Shown: positions 10,906 to 20,964 of the stretch, piece after piece
Layout: each line of letters opens with the position of its first letter
Position numbering within the stretch: the stretch's first letter is position 1
Assembly: GCA_964058805.1 (NCBI GenBank)
Contig: CAXKVV010001225.1
Location: forward strand, 1 to 31,711
From: Schoenoplectus triqueter
Lineage: Eukaryota > Streptophyta > Magnoliopsida > Poales > Cyperaceae
Direction of reading: 5' to 3'
Length of the DNA: 31,711 bases
Notes under the pieces: generated by a model
What the model was told of the DNA's origin: nothing
What the model saw: only the letters and a program-made list of their open reading frames with translations
Databases searched by the model: none
Made by a program: the position numbers and the translations under genes

Positions 10906-12083
10906 CATCCAAGTCAATAGAGGATATCCATTAACTTGACTAAATTTTATTTCAAGAAAATTAACTTGACCAAACTACGCGGAAAAAACTTTCTGTTTAT
11001 GACTAGGAAGAAGAAAAATCACTTTAATACTTTAAAGACGTTCTCAGTTGTCTTTTTTTTTGGGTCAATATCAACAAACCCACTCCCAACCAACGACCCC
11101 CCCCCCCCCCCAAAAAAAAAATAATAATAATAATAATAAATAAATAGCAACAGTTCTTTGAACATGCCTTGAGAGTATGCATAAGTCCATCAAACATTAT
11201 ACCTGGAGACATTTTCGAGAGAATTTTCTGAGCTCTAAGAGGACGCGTATCCTCTGGATATCCCAGAAAGTTAAGTGGACAATTAAAAAAGAGAATAATA
11301 TTACGGATAGTGTTTAGATTTACAAAAGATATTTACTGTTGAAATCCGAACAACACATTTAATAGTGAAGTACTTTAGAAGATTTGAATTCGCTCTAAGA
11401 TAAATCCAGTTATCATGTCTTAAATATGTAATAATATTACCGTTACATTTAATATATACATGTCACAATATAGTCAATAAACACTCATTAACTCGTGTTA
11501 ATAAACCACATTCAAAAATGATATAAGACGTTGCATGTCAAGAACTTAAAAGGACAATTCTTTTTACACAATTGCAATACAAAAAAGATAGCAGTTACAC
11601 GAGTCTTGTTTTTTTTTTTTTTTTTTGCAGCGTGCATCCCAGCCATCTGATGGAGTGACAAAAGATGGCCCCCCTACAATCCACCAATAGCGAGACGTGC
11701 AGCATTGTTACAGCATGTCAAAAGATCTGAATCCCAGTTACACATCCAATGTCTCATTACATATAATTTGGATTCCTACGTCCTGACGTATCAAAAATTA
11801 TGTTAGATTGTTTCAGTTCAGTGTTACAAGCGGAGGCATAGACTTAATGGCAAGACTAATTGAAACAGATAAATCATTAGGAAAAATAAAAACAATAAGG
11901 AATGTATATATTATATAAATAGACCACAAAATAGGAGGCAGATCTTGTGTACTTTAATTAATTGGCTGCCACTAGTGTTTGAACTTTGAACTTATTTGAC
12001 ACGTATGTGTGTCATTGTGTCAAATATTAATTATACCAATTCTTTATTCCATACACAGAAAGTGGAATTGTCAAATTATTAAT
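10906..12083. other. Spacer with homopolymer runs, upstream of peptide gene 2
   Basis: Contains a run of 15 C (11097-11111), then 10 A and an (AAT)n tract, and about 20 T near 11609-11628. No gene was recognised. W-box-like TTTGAC sequences occur at about 11995-12025, but significance is unclear. Confidence 0.4.
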
Positions 12084-12122
12084 TAGACCAAACATCCCAT
12101 GCAAATGTGATTCACACGCTTA
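12084..12122 (+). promoter_or_regulatory. Conserved upstream module of peptide gene 2
   Basis: AGACCAAACATCCCATGCAA followed by ATGTGATTCACACGCTTA. It is the fullest copy of the module shared by all family members. It differs in the core at one position (CACGCTT instead of CACGGTTT). It sits 19 bp upstream of the TATA box. Confidence 0.55.
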
Positions 12123-12140
12123 ATTTCTTGCATCCATCAG

Positions 12141-12149
12141 TATATATAT
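12141..12149 (+). promoter_or_regulatory. TATA box of peptide gene 2
   Basis: TATATATAT lies 143 bp before the ATG, matching the 147 bp of gene 1. Confidence 0.65.
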
Positions 12150-12283
12150 GAACCCAACATGCAACTCTCATCTTCATCTCACAACTTCCATTTGCACAAA
12201 GAGAGAAAAGTTCAAGTTTCCAAAAAGAATAAACCTTCTTTTGAGTTCTTTACTTGCCAAAACCCCAAACTAAATCTCCAATC

Positions 12284-12445
12284 ATGAGGCTAGGAGAAAA
12301 CCAGAGGAGATTCGTTATTTTGCTTCTGTGGCTGGTCCTGGTGCTGTCCAATGTATGGCATCTACAAGCCGCTAGGCTATTGGGAGGAAGCGGGCCATCC
12401 AATTGTACAGGCAACAATAACAATAGCGGCGGTTCGTGCCCATAA
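12284..12445 (+). CDS. Small secreted peptide precursor, paralogue 2 (short form)
   Basis: A 53-residue, intronless precursor. The ATG at 12284 is chosen because MRLGENQRRF aligns with the N-termini of the paralogues. The frame is open further upstream but has no earlier ATG. The hydrophobic core VILLLWLVLVLSNVW is followed by HLQAARLL, the same predicted cleavage area as genes 1 and 3. The tail GSGPSNCTGNNNNSGGSCP keeps both Cys with 10 residues between them and the N-C-T sequon. The central segment of about 15 residues present in gene 3 (WPSPGGLLLSSLAKN) is absent, so ARLLGGS joins directly to the Cys tail. That suggests the tail is the mature active part and the middle is a dispensable pro-region. 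Family assignment as for gene 1, tentative. Confidence 0.78.
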   Translation: MRLGENQRRFVILLLWLVLVLSNVWHLQAARLLGGSGPSNCTGNNNNSGGSCP

Positions 12446-12974
12446 AATGCCATTTTATTGTACTAGAATTAATTTTTATCCTTTTTTTTTTGGGAAAAAA
12501 AAATGGAAAATGGAATCCCACCCCTCCCCTATTCCTTTGAGAAGATCATGTTTGAAAACAATTCTCGCTTTCTCTTTTTTTTTTTACTTTTGAAAAATGC
12601 ATTTTGTTAATATCTTCTTATTCTTTTTATTTTTCCATTGATTAGGAAGCTACATTTAAGCTTCCGTGTAACGTAAATTTGTAATCCTACGTTTCAGAAT
12701 TTATTTCTTTTGGAATTTGATTCCTTCTCTAATTTGAGTGATTTCTGTAGTGCTGTTCTGCAAAATTATATTTTCAGCATTTCTTAGTAATCAATTTTAC
12801 TGGCCCTACTGGACAACAAGACAGATAAACAAATAAGAAGAAAAAAATTGGATGGAATAACAAGCTTTTATGATGAGTAAATGTATCTAATGACTAATAT
12901 CCCACAACAGAAAAATAAGTAAAAACCACTGCCATACATTCAATTTCTGACCTTCACAAAAAAATAATATCATA
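12446..12974. other. 3' flank of peptide gene 2 up to the CACTA transposon
   Basis: Poly-T and poly-A runs and probable 3' UTR. No gene was seen. ATA at 12972-12974 is the candidate target-site triplet of the transposon. Confidence 0.4.
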
Positions 12975-12989
12975 CACTACACCACAAAT

Positions 12990-13445
12990 AGGCTTTTACA
13001 GCGGTTATTTCCCCAGTTAGCAGCGGTTGTACAACCGCTGTTATTGGGAGCGCTGCAAAGTTTAACAGCGGTGTTGTTGAAAACCGCTGCAAATTGTTTA
13101 CAGCGGTTCTTATATACAACCGCTGCCAAATACCATTTACAGCGGTTTGCAACTAAAACCCGCTGTAAATATAACCTTTTACATCGGTTTTTACCTTAAA
13201 AACCGCCGTAAAATTATTTTTGCAGCGGTTTTTTCACACAAACCGCTGTAAATTTGTTTTACTGTAATTTTTTTAAAATTCGTTTACAGCGGTTTCTTCG
13301 TAAAAAACGCTGTAAACTGTTTTTTTTTAATTGTTCTTTTTTATTTATGTATATTGTGCAGCGATTTTTTTCATAAAAACCGCTGTAAATGTTTTTTTTA
13401 AATTCTTTTGCAGCGGTTTCTTCGTAAAAACCGCTGTAAAAATAA
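12990..13445. repeat. Subterminal repeats of the CACTA element, transposase 3' side
   Basis: About a dozen copies of (T)TTACAGCGGTTT or its complement AAACCGCTGTAAA, many as short inverted pairs with 4-10 bp loops. They are presumed transposase binding sites. Several are spaced by poly-T. Confidence 0.75.
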
Positions 13446-13656
13446 TTTTTTTTTAAATTGTTCTTTTTATTTCTGTGACTAGCCCATATATGCTAGCCAT
13501 ATATAATATTTTCATCACATGTATTTTCACAAAAATAATAATAACTACATTTAATTACTAATTAACTACATCTAATTAACTAATTTATCTAACATACACA
13601 TAATACAACAAAATATAACAAATATTTATAAAATATTAAAACTTGATAAAAAAATG

Positions 13657-14970
13657 TCAAAACAAGGAAATCACAAACTCAACCCAAAGTTTTTTTACGT
13701 ACTCGCTCGATGTTAAAGGATTGTAGGTTTTGATGCTCTGAAAAAAGAAAAAATGATTAGTATGTAAATATATATTGAAAAAACTAATATATTTAATTAT
13801 GTATATTTTATTTCTACTCACCTTAGGAAAACCATTTAATGGATAATTTCTGATGATTTCAATCATGTTCCGCATGACATAATATCCGCACTCGCTGCCG
13901 CTAGGTTGTGTAGGACACTAATAATAATTATAAATATAACAATAATAGGTTAATACACATAATTATGCATGAATGTACAAGGAAATTATTAATTATAATT
14001 AATCGTAACGCTAATTATATAATATGTAACCATACCGGAATCTGTCAAAAAACCAATGGATCATTTACTCCCACAAGTTTACTTGAGTTGGACAGTTGCC
14101 AATAACGCTTGCACCCCCTGCAAGCGAATTTTTAAGATTTGTACAAATATTTGAAAATTGAACAAGTATAAGAAATCTTACGCATTCAGAGCAAACTTGA
14201 GCGTCAACTCCGAAGGATTGACTATGAGGTTCATTGAATTCGCATAATACAATATGCAGCTATGATAATGCACAACAAGAAGAATCCAATGTTTGCTATA
14301 ATTAAAGGCTTGTTAATTAGATGCAAAATATATATAAAGGATAATTAACTAGGGTTTTAGAATAAGATCGAGTAATTCTTACTCCTGTATATACGGCAAA
14401 AAGATGTATTCATTGTCCTTCGTAAACTCTGTAACTCGTAACACGTATTTCGTCGTTGTTTTACCATGATCTTGCTTCATTAGTACAGGTGAGCACAAGA
14501 TAGGATCCATAATCTTAAATCTCGTGCAGGTAATCCATCAAATTCTTATAATACCTACATACATATACATATATCGATTGTTACCACATATATAATAAAT
14601 TATTATTAACAATCGAGATAGTTGTTTTAAAATTACTGACCAACACCAAATATGCATGGTCTGTGTGGAGACCCAATCATCCGTGAAAACTTCCATGATT
14701 TCATTCATGGTTAGCAACATTTGGTAAGGTTTTGTGCCCTTATCATACACACGGAACAAATCAACGGGGAAAGTTAGCGTGAACTGAGTTTCACCTGGGA
14801 AATGATAATCAATTGTTAAATAAATTGTAGAGAATAAAAATGATTATCAATGACCCAATTAATTTGACAAATCACCTGACGGCTGGAACATCAAAACAGA
14901 GTGTAGAGTATGATAATAACTCATCTTTCCGGCCATGATTTCATCAGGAATCAGCGATTGTGGCCCAATA
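13657..14970 (-). pseudogene. Ulp1-like (C48) cysteine protease region of the CACTA element, degenerate, multi-exon
   Basis: Exon-like pieces in order on the - strand: 14970-14876 (SLIPDEIMAGKMSYYHTLHS, donor CAG/GTGATT); 14794 to about 14645 (acceptor CCCAG; TQFTLTFPVDLFRVYD..DDWVSTQTMHIW), in phase with the first; about 14510-14390 (IMDPILCSP..KDNEYIFLPY); about 14297-14181 (KHWILLVVHYHSCILYYANS); about 14118-14036, with a stop or frame change; 13917-13822 (CPTQPSGSECGYYVMRNMIE, donor AAG/GTGAGT); and 13737-13657, ending in a stop. HW and ECGYYVMR are the His and Cys motifs of Ulp1-type SUMO-protease folds, found in many plant CACTA and Mutator elements. The usual Asp after the His motif (YYLDS) is Asn here (YYANS). 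With the broken exon it is very likely inactive. Confidence 0.65.
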
Positions 14971-15011
14971 CTACCCTCAGGCTTAGATCTGCTACGGACC
15001 ATCCCCTTTAG
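14966..15011. repeat. 46-bp direct repeat inside the transposon, copy 1
   Basis: CAATACTACCCTCAGGCTTA continuing to CATCCCCTTTAG. It matches 15043-15088 with three or so differences. The 77-bp offset is not a multiple of three, so the duplication breaks the reading frame between the transposase and the Ulp1-like part. Confidence 0.7.
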
Positions 15012-17430
15012 CTATTTTCCTCTTCAGTTATTTTCCCTTCGACAATACTACCCTCAGGCTTAGATCTGCTATAGACCATCCCATTTAGTTGACCCATTGC
15101 TCTCTCAAAAGGATACATCCAGTGTAAAAATATCGGACCGCACAGTTTTATCTCCCTAACCAAATGAACGGTTAAATGAACCATAATATCAAAAAATGAT
15201 GGAGGAAAAAGCATCTCAAACTCGCATAGGGTCGCCACAACATCCCTTTGAAGCGCATCTAATTCATTTGGGTTCATCACTTTCGAGCATATCTTATTGA
15301 AGAAGAAACAAAGTTTGACGATTGAGCGCCTAACATCATGGGGAAGAATTCCTCGAATCGCCACTGGTAGCAACTGAGTCAATAAAACATGACAATCATG
15401 CGATTTCAATCCAATCAATCTCATTTCTCCGATCGACACCTTTGAGGATATGTTGGATGAATACCCGGTTGGAACCTTAATGGATTGGAGACACCCCAAT
15501 AAACTGAGTTTCTCTTTTCGTGATAGCATATAGCATGTCACCGGCAGAAATGTTTGTTTACCATCCTCTTCTACAGGGGCTAGCTCTGGCCGCATACCCA
15601 TTTCTACCATATCGTATCTTACTTTCATACCATCTTTTGTTTTTCCCGGTATGTTCAACAGTGTACCATACAAATTCTCAAATATATTCTTAATGATGTG
15701 CATCCCATCCAAACAATGTCTGACGTCTAAATTACACCAGTAATCAAGATCCTGAAAAATATATCTCTTCTTCCAGATTTCTTCCTTCTCTTTTTTTTTC
15801 TTATTTACTTTTCTTTTGTTTTCTTTTACCGAATTCGACATTTTTATCCTTCAATTTTTCAAACATTTACACTCCAGTCAATGGCACAGGCGCTCTATCA
15901 TTTTTGATTTTTTCATTAATTTTTTTTATCATTTTTCGATACGGATATGGACGTCGCTTTAGCAACCTAGACAGGAACTTACGATGTCCTAGATACACAG
16001 TCTTTTTTGTTTTTTTTAACCAAATGGAGCACGTGTCTTCTTGACATATAGGACATGCTCTAGCACCTTTTGTCTTAAAACCTAATAAGTTACCATATGC
16101 AGGAAAAACATTAATTGTGCATAAAAGCATGACAAAGAGGGTAAAGAACTCTTTCCGATATGCATCCCATACTCTCGCTCCTTTCTCCCATAAACTTTTA
16201 AGTTCTTCGATCAAAGGAGCCAAGAACACATCTATATCGTTACCCGGCTGTTTAGGACCTGAAATCATCAACGGCATCATTATATACTTTCTCTTCATGC
16301 ACAACCAAGGAGGGATGCTGTAAATACACAGCAACACTGGCCAGGTACTGTGACGGCTACTCATGTTTTCGTACGGATTCATTCCGTCGGTACATAATCC
16401 TATTCTCAGATTTCTCAGATCGTTGGCAAAATCACCGTGCTTTATGTCAATGCTCGTCCATTCGGGAGAATCAGCGGGGTGTCTAAGCATTCCATCTTTT
16501 TTTCTGTATTCTACATGCCACAATAATAATTTTGCGTCTTTTAGATTCGAAAAGAGACGTTACAACCTCGGAAGTATCGGTAAATACCAAATAACTTTTG
16601 CATTAGCGTCTTTCGTACTTTCAATCTCATCGCTTTTCTGTTTATACCTTGAAGCGTTACATTTTAAGCATTTCTTCAAATCTTTATGCACTCCTCGGAA
16701 TAACATACAATCATTTGAACAAACGGGAATTCTCTCTGCTTCCATCATCAAAGGACACAATATTTTTTCGCCTTGTACGTCGAATCAGGTATCTCATTAT
16801 TTTCAGGAAGGATTTCTTTCAAAAGCTCGAGTAACGACGTAAAACTCTTATCGCTCCATCCATTCTTTGCTTTCAAGTTATACAATTTAAAAACAGTGAT
16901 AGTTTTTGTAAGTTTCGTACCGGGATATAACGGTATGCTCATTTCTTTACTTAAATTTTCAAACATTTCGGGAATATTAGCAAATTCAGGTTCAACATCA
17001 TGCATCATTTCATCCAAATTATCATTAATACAGTACTGATCATCATCTAAATTTTGTACATCAATCTCAATATTTTTACATCTCAATTCTTCCCGTACAT
17101 CATCCCGTACATCAATACCTGAATCCATATTATTTTCAGCCTCCAATTCTTCCTGTACATCAATACCCAAAGCTACATTTCCTATATATTCTTTGGGCTC
17201 TCCGTGCCTTACCCATCGGGTGTACCCAGATTGAAATCCATTAGAAATTAAATGATCTTTCAAAAATTTGATAGTGGGTTGTCTCATAACATTCTGGCAC
17301 TTTCGGCAAGGACAAGGAAGATGTCGCTCACCGGTCACACTTTGATTTTTTCTAGCACATTCTAAAAATTAAGTCTGATCATATATTCATCTGTGTCTCG
17401 TCTGCCATACATCCAACTTTTTGAATCCAT
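15008..17430 (-). pseudogene. CACTA transposase (tnp2 type), multiply broken
   Basis: The frame begins MDSKSWMYGRRDTDEYM at 17430 and hits a stop after RLNF, explained by one lost T. The next segment (17360-16748) holds the transposase-associated motif CPCRKCQN..GFQSGYTRWVRHGE and ends in a frameshift in a poly-A run near 16775. The frame resumes at 16760 (CSNDCMLFRGVHKDLKKCLKC). It stops at TAA near 16562 and continues to 15867 with LCTDGMNPY, ARACPICQ and YLGHRKFL, all of the tnp2 domain. A further stop and frame change come at 15866-15841. The last part (15841-15008) has LDVRHCLDGMHIIKNIFENL, then a DUF4218-like region (FPPSFFDIMVHLTVHLVREI, GPIFLHWMYPFERAMGQL). It would be a DDE-type transposase acting on the element ends. 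At least four inactivating changes are visible. Confidence 0.88.
15043..15088. repeat. 46-bp direct repeat inside the transposon, copy 2
   Basis: Pairs with 14966-15011. It encodes, on the - strand, the GMVYSRSKPEGSI motif of the transposase. Confidence 0.7.
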
Positions 17431-17514
17431 CTGAAAAGGTTAAAAATGTGTACATGTCATATATTTGGTATAAGGTCCGCATTTGATTTCGGGCTGGCCA
17501 ACCATCCTAACCCA

Positions 17515-17739
17515 CTCTTTGAATAATTTATCTCATTAGCGAGCATACACTCGTTCATCTGGTGTTTGAGAAAAATTCGGCAGCATTTCCCCTAAGCTCC
17601 CTGCGTACGTCAACACACAATTGCATGTGCGTACGTACTCGTGGGTACAAAAGGGAAATCACTGAACTGAATCTTTCTCATACACCAGATCAACGAGCGT
17701 ACACTCACTAAACCTAAATGAGATAGAGTATTCAAAGAG
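17515..17739. repeat. Imperfect inverted repeat within the CACTA 5' region
   Basis: The left arm CTCTTTGAATAATTTATCTC, followed by ACACTCGTTCATCTGGTGTTTGAGAAA, is mirrored by TTTCTCATACACCAGATCAACGAGCGT and GAGATAGAGTATTCAAAGAG. Arms are about 70 bp, with a loop containing GCGTACGT..ACGTACGTAC. It may be a small MITE that landed in the transposon, or a transposon-internal structure. No target duplication was identified. Confidence 0.5.
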
Positions 17740-17757
17740 TAGTCCCAAACGGAGACT

Positions 17758-17792
17758 ATTCGAGATTAATCCCTATTGGATTAATCTCGAAT
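17758..17792. repeat. Perfect 15-bp-arm hairpin
   Basis: ATTCGAGATTAATCC, loop CTATT, then GGATTAATCTCGAAT. It lies upstream of the transposase start on the - strand. Function unknown. Confidence 0.7.
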
Positions 17793-18236
17793 GGGTACCG
17801 ACCTAAATTAGCTCAAGTTCCGGTGAATTGGTCATACATGACAATACTACTAAATTATAATGCATCAATTACATACTCTAAAATTAACAAAATTAATGCA
17901 TAATCAAATCAAAAATTTATTTAAGCAAATGATCAATTAAAGATTTCAGAAATTAACATTAACACTCGCCGCAGCCCGCAGCGCGCCACTGCCTGGTCCG
18001 CTTCCGATCACCCGCTCTGATCCGCTTCCATTACCCACTTCGTTTGAGAGAAGATAGAGGAGAAGTTTGTTGTTGAGACAGTAAGAGAAGAGAATAAAAA
18101 AATTAATCAAATTTGATGGAATTTTGTGTTATTTCGAGCTAAAAAAATGCTCAAATTCGGAGCTCACTTAATGGTGGCGGCTGCTGGTTGGGGGAGAGAG
18201 AGAGTTTGTAACTGGGCAACAGTATTTATTAGGAAC

Positions 18237-18417
18237 TTTACAGCGTTTTTCAGTTAAAAACCGCTGTAAATGGTTTTACAGCGGTTGTTAAAAGAAAACC
18301 GCTGCTAAGTTTACAGCGGTTTTTAGCTAACAACCGCTGTAAACTTAGCAGCGGTTTTCTTTTAACAACCGCTGTAAAACCATTTACAGCGGTTTTTAAC
18401 TGAAAATCGCTGTAAAT
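18237..18417. repeat. Long palindrome of subterminal repeats at the CACTA 5' end
   Basis: Arms of about 85 bp pair almost perfectly around a centre near 18327. The left arm runs TTTACAGCGTTTTTCAGTTA..GTTTACAGCGGTT and the right arm AACCGCTGTAAACTTAGCAG..CGCTGTAAA. It consists of AGCGGTT motifs in opposing orientation, so it doubles as a dense set of candidate transposase sites. Confidence 0.75.
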
Positions 18418-18450
18418 GGTGCGCTGCAAAAGGTGTTTTCTGACGTAGTG

Positions 18451-19319
18451 AGATATTATGATTGTCAAATGAGGTCAATATTTTCATACTCACGCAGTAG
18501 AATATTTTGCCAATATTAAAATATATATTTTTTAAATAACAATATATTCAATTGGTTTTTGCTTCTTTAACTTAATATTGCAGTCAATTTCATTGCAAAA
18601 GTCCATTCAAATTCTGTCAGCATAAAAGAAGCCCTTGTACTGATAACATTACATTTCCAACTAAATTTAGCTTCTAACATTTTTCTTCTTATGTTCAAAT
18701 TTTCTTTTCTTATGAATACGTTTCAGACACGTATCAGGCACCATTCAATTTTAAGCTATAATATAAAAATTGCTGCAATTTAATGGTGATAGTGATATTG
18801 TTCTTCGTCTTCTTCTTTTTTGCAAAATTAAAATAACTACTTGAATATATTAATTCCGATTGCCCAGTCCTCATCTTCAAATATTATATCTTGAAACGAA
18901 CATAATGTTTCGAGCCAAACCGGTTTTAAAGCTAGCTTCTTGCCTTTTCTTTTTTTTTTGTTACAAATTAAAAAAAAGAAAAGAAAAGCGAACACCATTC
19001 TGTAAGACTGTAACTTCTATGTGCCAATAGTTTTAAACTTTATAGTTTTGGCATATAAAGAAATATCCCATGGTTTCTCTATTTCCTTATGAAAATATAC
19101 GTATATATCCTCCATTTCCCGAAGTCATCTGAAAATCCGACTACATGTATTGTTGAATTCAAAGCTTTAAACTTTATATTATTGGCGCATCTCCATCATA
19201 GGCTAACTAACATGTTGGCCTATGAATTTCAATGTGATGAGGGACAGAGCAAAGTCAATATTCGGCAGGGTTGTCTTGATTCGCTCCCTCTAGAGTGTAA
19301 GAAAAGTTCATAATTCGTA
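18451..19319. other. AT-rich spacer right of the CACTA element
   Basis: No gene was seen. A small hairpin of CTTTTCTTTTTTTTTT with AAAAAAAAGAAAAG lies near 18943-18986. A 74-codon frame at 19089-19313 has no recognised motif. Confidence 0.4.
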
Positions 19320-19762
19320 ATTCATTTAGTGTTTAATTTGATTTTAATTCGAGTTTAGTTCATTCGATTAGATTTTTTTGTTAGATCGATTCGAGTTCGA
19401 TTCGATAATTTTTTAATGAACCAGTGCGAATTCAATTCGTAATAGTTCGATATGTAATTATTTACATATATTTTTAACTATTTAGTCAATAATATATACA
19501 ATAACATAATTATTTTATTATAAAATTAATAAAATATTATTATTTTATTATTAAATTAATAAATATTAATTATTTTTTAAAATTTTATTATAAAATTAAT
19601 AAAGTATAAATTATTTTAGGTCTAATTATTTATGATAATATAAAAATAAAAATTAGAATAATTAAATTCGTTGAGAATTCAAATTCGATCTAATTTGAAA
19701 TAATTTCAAATTAAACTCAAACGATAATGAGTTTGATTGAATTCGATTGGTTTGCCGCTCTA
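19320..19762. repeat. Degenerate hAT-like repeat with TTCGAATTCGA-type ends
   Basis: GC-poor core flanked by inverted, TCGA-rich halves (GATCGATTCGAGTTCGATTCG on the left; AATTCAAATTCGATCTAATTTG and GATTGAATTCGATTGGTTTG on the right). The right end GGTTTGCCGCTCTA resembles hAT MITE ends. The left terminus is not clear. Confidence 0.35.
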
Positions 19763-20156
19763 ATTTCCTGTACCACTTTTGTGTAGTAATCTGTGCTGGA
19801 GATTTTCGTCACACGTAGTCATGTAGGATAATTGACATGATCTTCGCCGACTCGCCGTGAGAAAAACGTCACATCAGAAAGGAATTTTCAATATGAAAAT
19901 AGAAAGAAATTATCAACTCTCCATTTCGCATGAACTGGTTGACTCCGGTTCACCCTTGAAGTCCGATTCACAATTTACAAAAGGTGTTTGATCAAATTTT
20001 TGATAACAAAATTTCACTAATTTAAATTATCAATTTAAGACATTCAAAGGGACCAATGAAATAAGAAATAATAAGATCACATGATGGTAATATTGAGTGA
20101 AACGTTATATTACACATGTACAAGTACAATTCAAGTATATATATATATATATATAT

Positions 20157-20566
20157 AGAGTGGAGATAGCGTGAGTTTAAGCTCATGGAGGTCTTCCGTG
20201 AGCTTAACTCAAAAAACATATTAAATCATCTCGAAATTTTAATTTATCATTCTCATTAAATTCTTTATATGAAAATCTCATGGGATGCAAAAATTTGGAG
20301 CGTTTTGAGCTTTTTAAGTCACCGTTTTCAATTTTTTAAAATGATGTTCAAGTATTGAATATATTATTATTATTTTTAGAGCTGATTTTCAAAAATTAAA
20401 AACGATGACTTAAAAAGCTCAAAACGCTCCAAATTTTTGCATCCCATGAGATTTTCATATAAAGAATTTAATGAGAATGATAAATTAAAATTTCGAAATG
20501 ATTTAATATGTTTTTTGAGTTAAGCTCACGGAAGACCCCCGTGAGCTTAAGCTCACGCTATCTCCA

Positions 20567-20570
<4 letters not shown>
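20157..20570. mobile_element. Foldback element with about 190-bp arms, in a (TA)n tract
   Basis: The left end AGAGTGGAGATAGCGTGAG pairs with CTCACGCTATCTCCACTCT on the right. The pairing continues through GTGAGCTTAACTCAAAAAAC and CTCATGGGATGCAAAAATTT to a loop near 20350-20385. TA repeats flank both sides, as expected for insertion at TA. No coding capacity. Its transcript would fold into long dsRNA. Confidence 0.75.
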
Positions 20571-20609
<39 letters not shown>

Positions 20610-20964
20610 TTCTACAACTGTTAACATTTTAATATATCTATTATTATCAGATTATATTTGTATCACGAGCTTTAAAAATCTTACCAAATTATTGTGATTA
20701 TCAAATTTGTAACTGCTCTCTTAATAACTTAATAGTCAATCATCAAATCAAAGGGGGGAAGAGGAAATGGAATACTCCATTCGTACTCTAGAAAGGAGAA
20801 CTCGGAAATACGGGATGTCGTGGCGTTACTTATTAGTTATTAGGCAATGAATCTGACCAAACCCACGAGTCTTTGAAAGTAACTTGTACAAAATTCTTCT
20901 TGACCAGTTCATGAAAAATCAGACTTCCCGTTTCTTTGATTTCTCCTCTCAATGGGATGAAGAA

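Larger units (their letters stand above)
12975..18450 (-). mobile_element. CACTA transposon, full-length but defective (5476 bp)
   Basis: It starts CACTACACCACAAATAGGC and ends, read on the - strand, CACTACGTCAGAAAACACC. Both ends carry many subterminal copies of TTTACAGCGGTTT in both orientations, typical of CACTA elements. Flanking triplets are ATA and AGA, so the 3-bp target duplication has one mismatch. The coding part runs on the - strand: a tnp2-type transposase (15008-17430) and a downstream Ulp1-like region (13657-14970). All reading frames are interrupted, so it cannot make its own transposase. Intact ends could still be moved in trans. Confidence 0.85.

Noticed and set aside
16363..16842. 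159-codon + strand ORF
   Set aside because: Antisense shadow of the CACTA transposase, whose motifs are clear on the - strand.
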